Assembly: GCA_963680875.1 (NCBI GenBank)
Contig: OY804589.1
Coordinates: 16,140,028-16,204,027 of the forward strand
Length of the DNA stretch: 64,000 nucleotides
Direction of reading: 5' to 3'
DNA from: Bathymodiolus brooksi
Taxonomy: Eukaryota > Mollusca > Bivalvia > Mytilida > Modiolidae
The notes under the pieces are model-generated. The model did not search any database. It was not told where the DNA came from and saw only the letters and a program-made list of their open reading frames with translations. The position numbers and the translations under genes are program-made. Shown here piece by piece: positions 39,175-51,567 of the stretch (position 1 is the first letter of the stretch; each line of letters begins with the position of its first letter).

Positions 39175-39186
39175 TAGAGTGTAACA
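39175..39186. other. Single-base deletion in a repeat unit
   Basis: gttagagtgtaacag replaces gttagagttgtaacag at the 39180/39181 line junction, removing one T. The unit phase falls from 39 to 38. With the +4 insertion at 38375 the net change is +3, so codon phase is the same on both sides of the 0.8-kb interval but different within it. Confidence 0.88.
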
Positions 39187-42100
39187 GTTGACGGTACATT
39201 CGTCTGAGAGGTATGACTTGTCTTTCTTGTCGTTCGAGTTGTAGTAGTTGACGGTACATTCGTCAGAGAGGTGTGACTTGTCTTTCCTGTCGTTAGAGTT
39301 GTAACAGTTGACGGTATATTCGTCTGAGAGGTGTGACTTGTCTTTCCTGTTGTTAGAGTTGTAGTAGTTGACGGAAAATTCCTCTGAGAGGTGTGACTTG
39401 TCTTTCGTCTTGGTAGAGTTGTAGTAGTTGACGGTACATTCGTCTGAGAGGTGTGACTTGTCTTTCCTGTCGTTAGAGTTGTAACAGTTGACGGTACATT
39501 GGTCTGAGAGGTATGACTTTTCTTTCCTGTCGGTAGAGCTGTAACAGTTGACGGTACATTCGTCTGAGAGGTGAGACTTGTCCTCCCTGTTGTTAGAGTT
39601 GTAACAGTTGACGGTACATTCGTCTGAGAGGTGTGACTTGTCTTTCTTGTCGTTAGAGTTGTAACAGATGACTCTACATACGTCTGAGAGGTGTTACTTT
39701 TCTTTCCTCTCGTTAGAGTTGTAGTAGTTGACGGTGCATTCGTCAGAGAGGTGTGACTTGTCTTTCCTGTCGTTAGAGTTGTAACAGTTGACGGTACATT
39801 CGTCTGAGAGGTGTGACTTTTCTTTCCTGTCGTTAGAGTTGTAACAGTTGACGGTACATTCGTCTAAGAGGTGTGACTTGTCTTTCCTCTTGGTAGAGTT
39901 GTAGTAGTTGACGGTACATTCGTCTGAGATGTGTTACTTTTCTTTCCTGTCGTTAGAGTTATAGTAGTTGACGGTACATTCGTCAGAGAGGTGTGATTTG
40001 TCTTTCCCGTCGTTAGAGTTGTAACAGTTGACGGTACATTCGTCTGAGAGGTATGACTTATCTTTCCTGTTGGTAGAGTTGTAACAATTGACGGTACATT
40101 CGTCTGAGAGGTGATACTTTTCTTTCCTGTCGTTAGAGTTGTAGTAGTTGACGGTACATTCGTCAGAGAGGTGTGACTTGTCTTTCCTGTCGTTAGAGTT
40201 GTAACAGTTGACGGTACATTCGTCTGAGAGGTATGACCTGTCTTTCCTGTCGTTAGAGTTGTAACAGTTGACGGTACATTCGTCTGAGAGGTATGACTTG
40301 TCTTTCCTGTTGTTAGAGTTGTAGTAGTTGACGGTGCATTCGTCTGTGAGGTGTGACCTGTCTTTCCTATTGTTAGAGTTGTAGTAGTTGACGGTACATT
40401 CGTCTGAGAGGTATGACTTTTCTTTTCTGTCGTTAGAGTTGTAACAGTTGACGGTATATTCGTCTGAGAGGTGTGACTTGTCTTTCCTGTTGGTAGAGTT
40501 GTAGTAGTTGACGGAACATTCCTCTGAGAGGTGTGACTTGTCTTTCCTGTTGCTAGAGTTGTAGTAGTTGACGGTACATTCGTCTGAGAGGTGTGACTTG
40601 TCTTTCCTCTTGGTAGAGTTGTAGTAGTTGACGGTACATTCGTCTGAGAGGTGTGACTTGTCTTTCCTGTCGTTAGATTTGTAACAGTTGACGGTACATT
40701 GGTCTGAGAGGTATGACTTTTCTTTCCTGTCGGTAGAGCTGTAACAGTTGACGGTACATTCGTCTGAGAGGTGAGACTTGTCCTCCCTGTTGTTAGAGTT
40801 GTAACAGTTGACGGTACATTCGTCTGAGAGGTGTGACTTGTCTTTCTTGTCGTTAGAGTTGTAACAGATGACGGTGCATTCGTCTGAGAGGTGTGACTTT
40901 TCTTTCCTGTCGTTAGAGTTGTAACAGTTGACGGTACATTCGTCTGAGAGGTGTGACTTTTCTTTCCTGTCGTTAGAGTTGTAACAGTTGACGGTACATT
41001 CGTCTGAGAGGTATGGCTTGTATTTCCTGTTGGTAGAGTTGTAACAGTTGACGGTACATTCGTCTAAGAGGTGTGACTTGTCTTTCCTCTTGGTAGAGTT
41101 GTAGTAGTTGACGGTACATTCGTCTGAGATGTGTTACTTTTCTTTCCTGTCGTTAGAGTTATAGTAGTTGACGGTACATTCGTCAGAGAGGTGTGATTTG
41201 TCTTTCCTGTCGTTAGAGTTGTAACAGTTGACGGTACATTCGTCTGAGAGGTATGACTTATCTTTCTTGTTGGTAGAGTTGTAACAATTGACGGTACATT
41301 CGTCTGAGAGGTGTGATTTGTCTTTCCTCTTGGTAGAGATGTAGTAGTTGACGGTACATTCGTCTGAGAGGTGTTACTTTTCTTTCCTGTCGTTAGAGTA
41401 GTAGTAGTTGACGGTACATTCGTCAGAGAGGTGTGACTTGTCTTTCCTGTCGTTAGAGTTGTAACAGTTGACGGTACATTCGTCTGAGAGGTATGACTTG
41501 TCTTTCCTGTCGTTAGCGTTGTAGTAGTTGACGGTACATTTGTCTGAGAGGTGTGACTTTTCCTTCCTGTTGTTAGAATTGTAGTAGTTGACGGTACATT
41601 CGTCAGAGAGGTGTGACTTGTCTTTCCTGTCGTTAGAGTTGTAACAGTTGACAGTACATTGGTCTGAGAGGTATGACTTGTCTTTCCTGTTGGTAGAGTT
41701 GTAGTAGTTGACGGTACATTTGTCGGGGAGGTGTGACTTGTCTTTCCTGTCGTTAGAGTTGTAGTAGTTGACGGTACATTCGTCACAGAGGTGTGACTTG
41801 TCTTACCTGTCGTTAGAGTTGTAACAGTTGACGGTACATTCGTCTGAGAGGTATGACTTGTCTTTCCTGTTGTTAGAGTTGTAGTAGTTGACGGTGCATT
41901 CGTCTGTGAGGTGTGACCTGTCTTTCCTATTGTTAGAGTTCTAGTAGTTGACGGTACATTCGTCTGAGAGGTATGACTTTTCTTTCCTGTCGTTAGAGTT
42001 GTAACAGTTGACGGTACATTCGTCTGAGAGGTGTGACTTGTCTTTCCTGTTGTTAGAGTTGTAGTAGTTGACGGTACATTCCTCTGAGGGGTGTGACTTG

Positions 42101-42349
42101 TCTTTCCTGTTGTTAGAGTTGTAGTAGTTGACGGTACATTCGTCTGAGAGGTGTGACTTTTCTTTCCTCTTGGTAGAGTTGTAGTAGTTGACGGTACATT
42201 CCTCTGAGAGGTGTGACTTGTCTTTCCTGTCGTTAGAGCTGTAACAGTTGACGGTACATTGGTCTGAGAGGTATGACTTATCTTTCCTGTTGTTAGAGTT
42301 GTAACAGTTGACGGTACATTCGTCTGAGAGGTGTGACTTGTCTTTCCTG

Positions 42350-42520
42350 TTGGTAGAGGTCTATTAGTAGACGGTACATTCGTCTGAGAGGTGTGACTTG
42401 TTTGTTTTGCCTGTCGTTAGAGTTGTAGCAATTGACGGTACATTCGTCTGAGAGGTGTGACTTGTCTTTCCTGTCGTTAGAGTTGTAACAGTTGAAGGGA
42501 CATTCGTCTGAGAGGTGTGA
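42350..42520. repeat. Boundary units with 4-bp insertion (copy 3)
   Basis: ggtctattag at 42358 is followed by ttgtttgttttgcc at 42398-42411, gtagcaattg and gttgaaggg. This is the last length change in the window: from 42462 to 64000 the unit start stays at 42 modulo 60. Confidence 0.9.
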
Positions 42521-44487
42521 CTTCTCTTTCCTGTTGGTAGAATTGTAGTAGTTGACGGTACATTCGTCAGAGAGGTGTGACTTGTCTTTCCTGTCGTTAG
42601 AGTTGTAACAGTTGACGGTACATTCGTCTGAGAGGTGTGATTTTTCTTTCCTGTCGTTAGAGTTGTAACAGTTGACGGTACATTCGTCTGAGAGGTGTGA
42701 CTTGCCTTTCCTGTCGTTAGAGTTGTAACAGTTGAAGGGACATTCGTCTGAGAGGTGTGACTTCTCTTTCCTGTTGGTAGAATTGTAGTAGTTGACGTTA
42801 CATTCGTCAGAGAGGTGTGACTTGTCTTTCCTGTCGTTAGAGTTGTAACAGTTGACGGTACATTCGTCTGAGAGGTGTGACTTTTCTTTCCTGTCGTTAG
42901 AGTTGTAGTAGTTGACGGTACATTCGTCAGAGAGGTGTGACTTGTCTTTCCTGTCGTTAGAGTTGTAACAGTTGAAGGTAGATTCGTCTGAGAGGTGTGA
43001 CTTTTCTTTCCTGTCGTTAGAGTTGTAACAGTTGAGGGTACATTCGTCTGAGAGGTGTGACTTGTCTTTCCTGTCGTTAGAGTTGTAACAGTTGACGGTA
43101 CATTCGTCAGAGATGTGTGACTTGTCTTTCCTGTCGTTAGAGTTGTAACAATTGACGGTACATTCGTCTGAGAGGTATGACTTGTCTTTCTTGTCGTTAG
43201 AGTTGTAGTAGTTGACGGTACATTTGTCTGAGAGGTGTGACTTTTCTTTCCTGTCGTTAGAGTTGTAGTAGTTGACGGTACATTCGTCAGAGAGGTGTGA
43301 CTTGTCTTTCCTGTCGTTAGAGTTGTAACAGTTGACGGTACATTCGTCTGAGAGGTATGACTTGTCTTTCCTGTCGTTAGAGTTGTAGTAGTTGACGGTA
43401 CATTTGTCTGAGAGGTGTGACTTTTCTTTCCTGTCGTTAGAATTGTAGTAGTTGACGGTACATTCGTCAGAGAGGTGTGACTTGTCTTTCCTGTCGTTAG
43501 AGTTGTAACAGTTGACAGTACATTGGTCTGAGAGGTATGACTTGTCTTTCCTGTTGGTAGAGTTGTAGTAGTTGACGGTACATTTGTCTGGGAGGTGTGA
43601 CTTGTCTTTCCTGTCGTTAGAGTTGTAGTAGTTGACGGTACATTCGTCACAGAGGTGTGACTTGTCTTTCCTGTCGTTAGAGTTGTAACAGTTGACGGTA
43701 CATTCGTCTGAGAGGTATGACTTGTCTTTCCTGTTGTTAGAGTTGTAGTAGTTGACGGTGCATTCGTCTGTGAGGTGTGACCTGTCTTTCCTATTGTTAG
43801 AGTTGTAGTAGTTGACGGTACATTCGTCTGAGAGGTATGACTTTTCTTTCCTGTCGTTAGAGTTGTAACAGTTGACGGTATATTCGTCTGAGAGGTGTGA
43901 CTTGTCTTTCCTGTTGTTAGAGTTGTAGTAGTTGACGGAACATTCCTCTGAGAGGTGTGACTTGTCTTTCCTGTTGCTAGAGTTGTAGTAGTTGACGGTA
44001 CATTCGTCTGAGAGGTGTGACTTGTCTTTCCTCTTGGTAGAGTTGTAGTAGTTGACGGTACATTCGTCTGAGAGGTGTGACTTGTCTTTCCTGTCGTTAG
44101 ATTTGTAACAGTTGACGGTACATTGGTCTGAGAGGTATGACTTTTCTTTCCTGTCGGTAGAGCTGTAACAGTTGACGGTACATTCGTCTGAGAGGTGTAA
44201 CTTGTCTTTCTTGTCGTTAGAGTTGTAACAGATGACTCTACATTCGTCTGAGAGGTGTTTCTTTTCTTTCCTGTCGTTAGAGTTGTAGTAGTTGACGGTG
44301 CATTCGTCAGAGAGGTGTGACTTGTCTTTCCTGTCGTTAGAGTTGTAACAGTTGACGGTACATTCGTCTGAGAGGTGTGACTTTTCTTTCCTGTCGTTAG
44401 AGTTGTAACAGTTGACGGTACATTCGTCTGAGAGGTATGACTTGTCTTTCCTGTTGGTAGAGTTGTAACAGTTGACGGTACATTCGT
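42364..44487 (-). pseudogene. Ser/Thr repeat segment ending in a +4 frameshift
   Basis: From the TAG at 44488 the Ser/Thr frame continues leftwards through about 34 repeats until it meets a 4-bp insertion in the unit at 42398-42411. After the insertion, translation moves into the Cys-containing frame (…TNKSHLSDECTVY) and stops at 42364 (TAA inside ggtctattag). A GTG at 43650 gives the 428-residue reading. Eight related boundary units to the right lack these 4 bp and stay in frame, so the insertion is the lesion here. Confidence 0.4.
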
Positions 44488-47400
44488 CTAAGAGGTGTGA
44501 CTTGTCTTTCCTCTTGGTAGAGTTGTAGTAGTTGACGGTACATTCGTCTGAGATGTGTTACTTTTCTTTCCTGTCGTTAGAGTTATAGTAGTTGACGGTA
44601 CATTCGTCAGAGAGGTGTGATTTGTCTTTCCTGTCGTTAGAGTTGTAACAGTTGACGGTACATTCGTCTGAGAGGTATGACTTATCTTTCCTGTTGGTAG
44701 AGTTGTAACAATTGACGGTACATTCGTCTGAGAGGTGTGACTTGTCTTTCCTCTTGGTAGAGATGTAGTAGTTGACGGTACATTCGTCTGAGAGGTGTTA
44801 CTTTTCTTTCCTGTCGTTAGAGTTGTAGTAGTTGACGGTACATTCGTCAGAGAGGTGTGACTTGTCTTTCCTGTCGTTAGAGTTGTAACAGTTGACGGTA
44901 CATTCGTCTGAGAGGTATGACCTGTCTTTCCTGTCGTTAGAGTTGTAGTAGTTGACGGTACATTTGTCTGAGAGGTGTGACTTTTCTTTCCTGTCGTTAG
45001 AATTGTAGTAGTTGACGGTACATTCGTCAGAGAGGTGTGACTTGTCTTTCCTGTCGTTAGAGTTGTAACAGTTGACAGTACATTGGTCTGAGAGGTATGA
45101 CTTGTCTTTCCTGTTGGTAGAGTTGTAGTAGTTGACGGTACATTTGTCTGGGAGGTGTGACTTCTCTTTCCTGTCGTTAGAGTTGTAGTAGTTGACGGTA
45201 CATTCGTCACAGAGGTGTGACTTGTCTTTCCTGTCGTTAGAGTTGTAACAGTTGACGGTACATTCGTCTGAGAGGTATGACTTGTCTTTCTTGTTGTTAG
45301 AGTGGTAGTAGTTGACGGTGCATTCGTCTGTGAGGTGTGACCTGTCTTTCCTATTGTTAGAGTTGTAGTAGTTGACGGTACATTCGTCTGAGAGGTATGA
45401 CTTTTCTTTCCTGTCGTTAGAATTGTAACAGTTGACGGTACATTCGTCTGAGAGGTGTGACTTGTCTTTCCTGTTGTTAGAGTTGTAGTAGTTGACGGTA
45501 CATTCCTCTGAGAGGGGTGACTTGTCTTTCCTGTTGTTAGAGTTGTAGTAGTTGACGGTACATTCGTCTGAGAGGTGTGACTTTTCTTTCCTCTTGGTAG
45601 AGTTGTAGTAGTTGACGGTACATTCGTCTGAGAGGTGTGACTTGTCTTTCCTGTCGTTAGAGTTGTAACAGTTGACGGTACATTGGTCTGAGAGGTATGA
45701 CTTTTCTTTCCTGTCGTTAGAGTTGTAACAGTTGACGGTACATTCGTCTGAGAGGTGTGACTTTTCTTTCCTGTTGGTAGAGGTCTATTAGTAGACGGTA
45801 CATTCGTCTGAGAGGTGTGACTTGTTTTGCCTGTCGTTAGAGTTGTAACAGTTGAAGGGACATTCGTCTGATAGGTGTGACTTCTCTTTCCTGTTGGTAG
45901 AATTGTAGTAGTTGACGGTACATTCGTCAGAGAGGTGTGACTTGTCTTTCCTGTCGTTAGAATTGTAATAGTTGACGGTACATTCGTCTGAGAGGTGTGA
46001 CTTTTCTTTCCTGTCGTTAGAGTTGTAACAGTTGACGGTACATTCGTCAAAGAGGTGTGACTTGCTTTTCCTGTCGTTAGAGTTGTAACAGTTGAAGGGA
46101 CATTCGTCTGAGAGGTGTGACTTCTCTTTCCTGTTGGTAGAATTGTAGTAGTTGACGTTACATTCGTCAGAGAGGTGTGACTTGTCTTTCCTGTCGTTAG
46201 AGTTGTAACAGTTGACGGTACATTCGTCTGAGAGGTGTGACTTTTCTTTCCTGTCGTTAGAGTTGTAGTAGTTGACGGTACATTCGTCAGAGAGGTGTGA
46301 CTTGTCTTTCCTGTCGTTAGAGTTGTAACAGTTGAAGGTAGATTCGTCTGAGAGGTGTGACTTTTCTTTCCTGTCGTTAGAGTTGTAACAGTTGAGGGTA
46401 CATTCGTCTGAGAGGTGTGACTTGTCTTTCCTGTCGTTAGAATTGTAACAGTTGACGGTACATTCGTCTGAGAGGTATGACTTGTCTTTCTTGTCGTTAG
46501 AGTTGTAGTAGTTGACGGTACATTTGTCTGAGAGGTGTGACTTTTCTTTCCTGTCGTTAGAGTTGTAGTAGTTGACGGTACATTCGTCAGAGAGGTGTGA
46601 CTTGTCTTTCCTGTCGTTAGAGTTGTAACAGTTGACGGTACATTCGTCTGAGAGGTATGACTTGTCTTTCCTGTCGTTAGAGTTGTAGTAGTTGACGGTA
46701 CATTTGTCTGAGAGGTGTGACTTTTCTTTCCTGTCGTTAGAATTCTAGTAGTTGACGGTACATTCGTCAGAGAGGTGTGACTTGTCTTTCCTGTCGTTAG
46801 AGTTGTAACAGTTGACAGTACATTGGTCTGAGAGGTATGACTTGTCTTTCCTGTTGGTAGAGTTGTAGTAGTTGACGGTACATTTGTCTGGGAGGTGTGA
46901 CTTGTCTTTCCTGTCGTTAGAGTTGTAGTAGTTGACGGTACATTCGTCACAGAGGTGTGACTTGTCTTTCCTGTCGTTAGAGTTGTAACAGTTGACGGTA
47001 CATTCGTCTGAGAGGTATGACTTGTCTTTCCTGTTGTTAGAGTTGTAGTAGTTGACGGTGCATTCGTCTGTGAGGTGTGACCTGTCTTTCCTATTGTTAG
47101 AGTTGTAGTAGTTGACGGTACATTCGTCTGAGAGGTATGACTTTTCTTTCCTGTCGTTAGAGTTGTAACAGTTGACGGTATATTCGTCTGAGAGGTGTGA
47201 CTTGTCTTTCCTGTTGTTAGAGTTGTAGTAGTTGACGGAACATTCCTCTGAGAGGTGTGACTTGTCTTTCCTGTTGCTAGAGTTGTAGTAGTTGACGGTA
47301 CATTCGTCTGAGAGGTGTGACTTGTCTTTCCTCTTGGTAGAGTTGTAGTAGTTGACGGTACATTCGTCTGAGAGGTGTGACTTGTCTTTCCTGTCGTTAG

Positions 47401-47700
47401 ATTTGTAACAGTTGACGGTACATTGGTCTGAGAGGTATGACTTTTCTTTCCTGTCGGTAGAGCTGTAACAGTTGACGGTACATTCGTCTGAGAGGTGTGA
47501 CTTGTCTTTCTTGTCTTTAGAGTTGTAACAGATGACTCTACATTCGTCTGAGAGGTGTTTCTTTTCTTTCCTGTCGTTAGAGTTGTAGTAGTTGACGGTG
47601 CATTCGTCAGAGAGGTGTGACTTGTCTTTCCTGTCGTTAGAGTTGTAACAGTTGACGGTACATTCGTCTGAGAGGTGTGACTTTTCTTTCCTGTCGTTAG
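43201..47700. repeat. Partial 3,300-bp-spaced duplication
   Basis: Units at about 43201-44440 recur in the same order at 46501-47740: the gtcacagagg unit (43648/46948), gtctgtgagg, gacggtatattcg (43879/47179), gacggaacattcctctg, gttgctag, and the gatgactctac unit (44231/47531). Small differences exist, for example ttgtctttag in the 47.5-kb copy versus ttgtcgttag at 44.2 kb. Confidence 0.7.
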
Positions 47701-50700
47701 AGTTGTAACAGTTGACGGTACATTCGTCTGAGAGGTGTGACTTTTCTTTCCTGTTGGTAGAGGTCTATTAGTAGACGGTACATTCGTCTGAGAGGTGTGA
47801 CTTGTTTTGCCTGTCGTTAGAGTTGTAACAGTTGAAGGGACATTCGTCTGAGAGGTGTGACTTCTCTTTCCTGTTGGTAGAATTGTAGTAGTTGACGGTA
47901 CATTCGTCAGAGAGGTGTGACTTGTCTTTCCTGTCGTTAGAGTTGTAGTAGTTGACGGTACATTTGTCTGAGAGGTGTGACTTTTCTTTCCTGTCGTTAG
48001 AATTCTAGTAGTTGACGGTACATTCGTCAGAGAGGTGTGACTTGTCTTTCCTGTCGTTAGAGTTGTAACAGTTGACGGTACATTCGTCAGAGATGTGTGA
48101 CTTGTCTTTCCTGTCGTTAGAATTGTAACAGTTGACGGTACATTCGTCTGAGAGGTATGACTTGTCTTTCTTGTCGTTAGAGTTGTAGTAGTTGACGGTA
48201 CATTTGTCTGAGAGGTGTGACTTTTCTTTCCTGTCGTTAGAGTTGTAGTAGTTGACGGTACATTCGTCAGAGAGGTGTGACTTGTCTTTCCTGTCGTTAG
48301 AGTTGTAACAGTTGACGGTACATTCGTCTGAGAGGTATGACTTGTCTTTCCTGTCGTTAGAGTTGTAGTAGTTGACGGTACATTTGTCTGAGAGGTGTGA
48401 CTTTTCTTTCCTGTCGTTAGAATTCTAGTAGTTGACGGTACATTCGTCAGAGAGGTGTGACTTGTCTTTCCTGTCGTTAGAGTTGTAACAGTTGACAGTA
48501 CATTGGTCTGAGAGGTATGACTTGTCTTTCCTGTTGGTAGAGTTGTAGTAGTTGACGGTACATTTGTCTGGGAGGTGTGACTTGTCTTTCCTGTCGTTAG
48601 AGTTGTAGTAGTTGACGGTACATTCGTCACAGAGGTGTGACTTGTCTTTCCTGTCGTTAGAGTTGTAACAGTTGACGGTACATTCGTCTGAGAGGTATGA
48701 CTTGTCTTTCCTGTTGTTAGAGTTGTAGTAGTTGACGGTGCATTCGTCTGTGAGGTGTGACCTGTCTTTCCTATTGTTAGAGTTGTAGTAGTTGACGGTA
48801 CATTCGTCTGAGAGGTATGACTTTTCTTTCCTGTCGTTAGAGTTGTAAATGTTGACGGTATATTCGTCTGAGAGGTGTGACTTGTCTTTCCTGTTGTTAG
48901 AGTTGTAGTAGTTGACGGAACATTCCTCTGAGAGGTGTGACTTGTCTTTCCTGTTGCTAGAGTTGTAGTAGTTGACGGTACATTCGTCTGAGAGGTGTGA
49001 CTTGTCTTTCCTCTTGGTAGAGTTGTAGTAGTTGACGGTACATTCGTCTGAGAGGTGTGACTTGTCTTTCCTGTCGTTAGATTTGTAACAGTTGACGGTA
49101 CATTGGTCTGAGAGGTATGACTTTTCTTTCCTGTCGGTAGAGCTGTAACAGTTGACGGTACATTCGTCTGAGAGGTGTGACTTGTCTTTCTTGTCTTTAG
49201 AGTTGTAACAGATGACTCTACATTCGTCTGAGAGGTGTTTCTTTTCTTTCCTGTCGTTAGAGTTGTAGTAGTTGACGGTGCATTCGTCAGAGAGGTGTGA
49301 CTTGTCTTTCCTGTCGTTAGAGTTGTAACAGTTGACGGTACATTCGTCTGAGAGGTGTGACTTTTCTTTCCTGTCGTTAGAGTTGTAACAGTTGACGGTA
49401 CATTCGTCTGAGAGGTGTGACTTTTCTTTCCTGTTGGTAGAGGTCTATTAGTAGACGGTACATTCGTCTGAGAGGTGTGACTTGTTTTGCCTGTCGTTAG
49501 AGTTGTAACAGTTGAAGGGACATTCGTCTGAGAGGTGTGACTTCTCTTTCCTGTTGGTAGAATTGTAGTAGTTGACGGTACATTCGTCAGAGAGGTGTGA
49601 CTTGTCTTTCCTGTCGTTAGAGTTGTAACAGTTGACGGTACATTCGTCTGAGAGGTATGACTTTTCTTTCCTGTCGTTAGAGTTGTAATAGTTGACGGTA
49701 CATTCGTCTGAGAGGTGTGACTTTTCTTTCCTGTCGTTAGAGTTGTAACAGTTGACGGTACATTCGTCTGAGAGGTGTGACTTGCCTTTCCTGTCGTTAG
49801 AGTTGTAACAGTTGAAGGGACATTCGTCTGAGAGGTGTGACTTCTCTTTCCTGTTGGTAGAATTGTAGTAGTTGACGTTACATTCGTCAGAGAGGTGTGA
49901 CTTGTCTTTCCTGTCGTTAGAGTTGTAACAGTTGACGGTACATTCGTCTGAGAGGTGTGACTTTTCTTTCCTGTCGTTAGAGTTGTAGTAGTTGACGGTA
50001 CATTCGTCAGAGAGGTGTGACTTGTCTTTCCTGTCGTTAGAGTTGTAACAGTTGAAGGTAGATTCGTCTGAGAGGTGTGACTTTTCTTTCCTGTCGTTAG
50101 AGTTGTAACAGTTGACGGTACATTCGTCTGAGAGGTGTGACTTGTCTTTCCTGTCGTTAGAGTTGTAACAGTTGACGGTACATTCGTCAGAGATGTGTGA
50201 CTTGTCTTTCCTGTCGTTAGAGTTGTAACAGTTGACGGTACATTCGTCTGAGAGGTATGACTTGTCTTTCTTGTCGTTAGAGTTGTAGTAGTTGACGGTA
50301 CATTTGTCTGAGAGGTGTGACTTTTCTTTCCTGTCGTTAGAGTTGTAGTAGTTGACGGTACATTCGTCAGAGAGGTGTGACTTGTCTTTCCTGTCGTTAG
50401 AGTTGTAACAGTTGACGGTACATTCGTCTGAGAGGTATGACTTGTCTTTCCTGTCGTTAGAGTTGTAGTAGTTGACGGTACATTTGTCTGAGAGGTGTGA
50501 CTTTTCTTTCCTGTCGTTAGAATTCTAGTAGTTGACGGTACATTCGTCAGAGAGGTGTGACTTGTCTTTCCTGTCGTTAGAGTTGTAACAGTTGACAGTA
50601 CATTGGTCTGAGAGGTATGACTTGTCTTTCCTGTTGGTAGAGTTGTAGTAGTTGACGGTACATTTGTCTGGGAGGTGTGACTTGTCTTTCCTGTCGTTAG

Positions 50701-51567
50701 AGTTGTAGTAGTTGACGGTACATTCGTCACAGAGGTGTGACTTGTCTTTCCTGTCGTTAGAGTTGTAACAGTTGACGGTACATTCGTCTGAGAGGTATGA
50801 CTTTTCTTTCCTGTTGTTAGAGTTGTAGTAGTTGACGGTGCATTCGTCTGTGAGGTGTGACCTGTCTTTCCTATTGTTAGAGTTGTAGTAGTTGACGGTA
50901 CATTCGTCTGAGAGGTATGACTTTTCTTTCCTGTCGTTAGAGTTGTAACAGTTGACGGTATATTCGTCTGAGAGGTGTGACTTGTCTTTCCTGTTGTTAG
51001 AGTTGTAGTAGTTGACGGAACATTCCTCTGAGAGGTGTGACTTGTCTTTCCTGTTGCTAGAGTTGTAGTAGTTGACGGTACATTCGTCTGAGAGGTGTGA
51101 CTTGTCTTTCCTCTTGGTAGAGTTGTAGTAGTTGACGGTACATTTGTCTGAGAGGTGTGACTTGTCTTTCCTGTCGTTAGATTTGTAACAGTTGACGGTA
51201 CATTGGTCTGAGAGGTATGACTTTTCTTTCCTGTCGGTAGAGCTGTAACAGTTGACGGTACATTCGTCTGAGAGGTGTGACTTGTCTTTCTTGTCGTTAG
51301 AGTTGTAACAGATGACTCTACATTCGTCTGAGAGGTGTTTCTTTTCTTTCCTGTCGTTAGAGTTGTAGTAGTTGACGGTGCATTCGTCAGAGAGGTGTGA
51401 CTTGTCTTTCCTGTCGTTAGAGTTGTAACAGTTGACGGTACATTCGTCTGAGAGGTGTGACTTTTCTTTCCTGTCGTTAGAGTTGTAACAGTTGACGGTA
51501 CATTCGTCTGAGAGGTATGACTTGTCTTTCCTGTTGGTAGAGTTGTAACAGATGACGGTACATTCGT
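44491..51567 (-). CDS. Longest mucin-like Ser/Thr repeat ORF, 2,359 codons without a stop
   Basis: The minus-strand Ser/Thr frame is open from just inside the TAG at 51568 to the TAG at 44488, giving 2,359 codons or about 118 repeats of a 20-residue unit near TSHTSQTNVPSTTTTLTTGK. Both limits are the same Gln CAG to TAG change (gtctgag to gtctaag). A GTG at 50730 could be called a start (2,080 residues), but it is one of the HTSV variants and appears in mid-repeat. The segment is about 60% Ser+Thr and lacks Cys, consistent with a PTS domain. Rare variants include TNVESSVTT, PSTNRPLPTGK and GHTS. It contains the 1,680-bp tandem duplication. Every length change within it is a whole number of 60-bp units, so the frame is kept. 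Whether it is transcribed or translated cannot be told from sequence alone. Confidence 0.4.
46441..49620. repeat. 1,680-bp tandem duplication (28 units)
   Basis: 46441-47940 matches 48121-49620 with an offset of 1,680 bp. Both contain ttgtctttagag (near 47513/49193), gaggtgtttctttt (near 47555/49235) and the boundary unit (47762/49442). The last three units before the second copy (47941-48120) resemble other units and mark an imperfect junction. Confidence 0.82.

Larger units (their letters stand above)
33571..42400 (-). pseudogene. Ser/Thr repeat region broken by frameshifts and recurrent TAG stops
   Basis: This part has three different codon phases: one before the 4-bp insertion at 42398, another between the 4-bp insertion at 38375 and the 1-bp deletion at 39180, and a third left of 38375. 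Stops of the gtctaag type (CAG to TAG) occur near 41064, 39868, 37161, 35601 and 33815. Open pieces of the Ser/Thr frame remain, such as 41064-41786 (240 residues from a GTG) and the related pair 35601-36263 and 37161-37823 (220 each). None has a credible start. A 329-residue reading at 38270-39259 is a frame-switch product and mostly not in the Ser/Thr frame. Confidence 0.45.

Noticed and set aside
38270..39259. 329-residue ORF starting MYRQLLQLERQE
   Set aside because: It starts in the third minus frame, which has a stop in the consensus unit. It enters the Cys-containing frame through the 1-bp deletion at 39180 and returns to its first frame through the 4-bp insertion at 38375. It is a frame-switch product, not a gene.
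44488..50730. GTG at 50730 as a true start of a 2,080-residue protein
   Set aside because: The GTG is a Gln-to-Val variant within a repeat, and the same frame is open for a further 837 bp upstream. GTG starts are also not expected in a eukaryotic gene.
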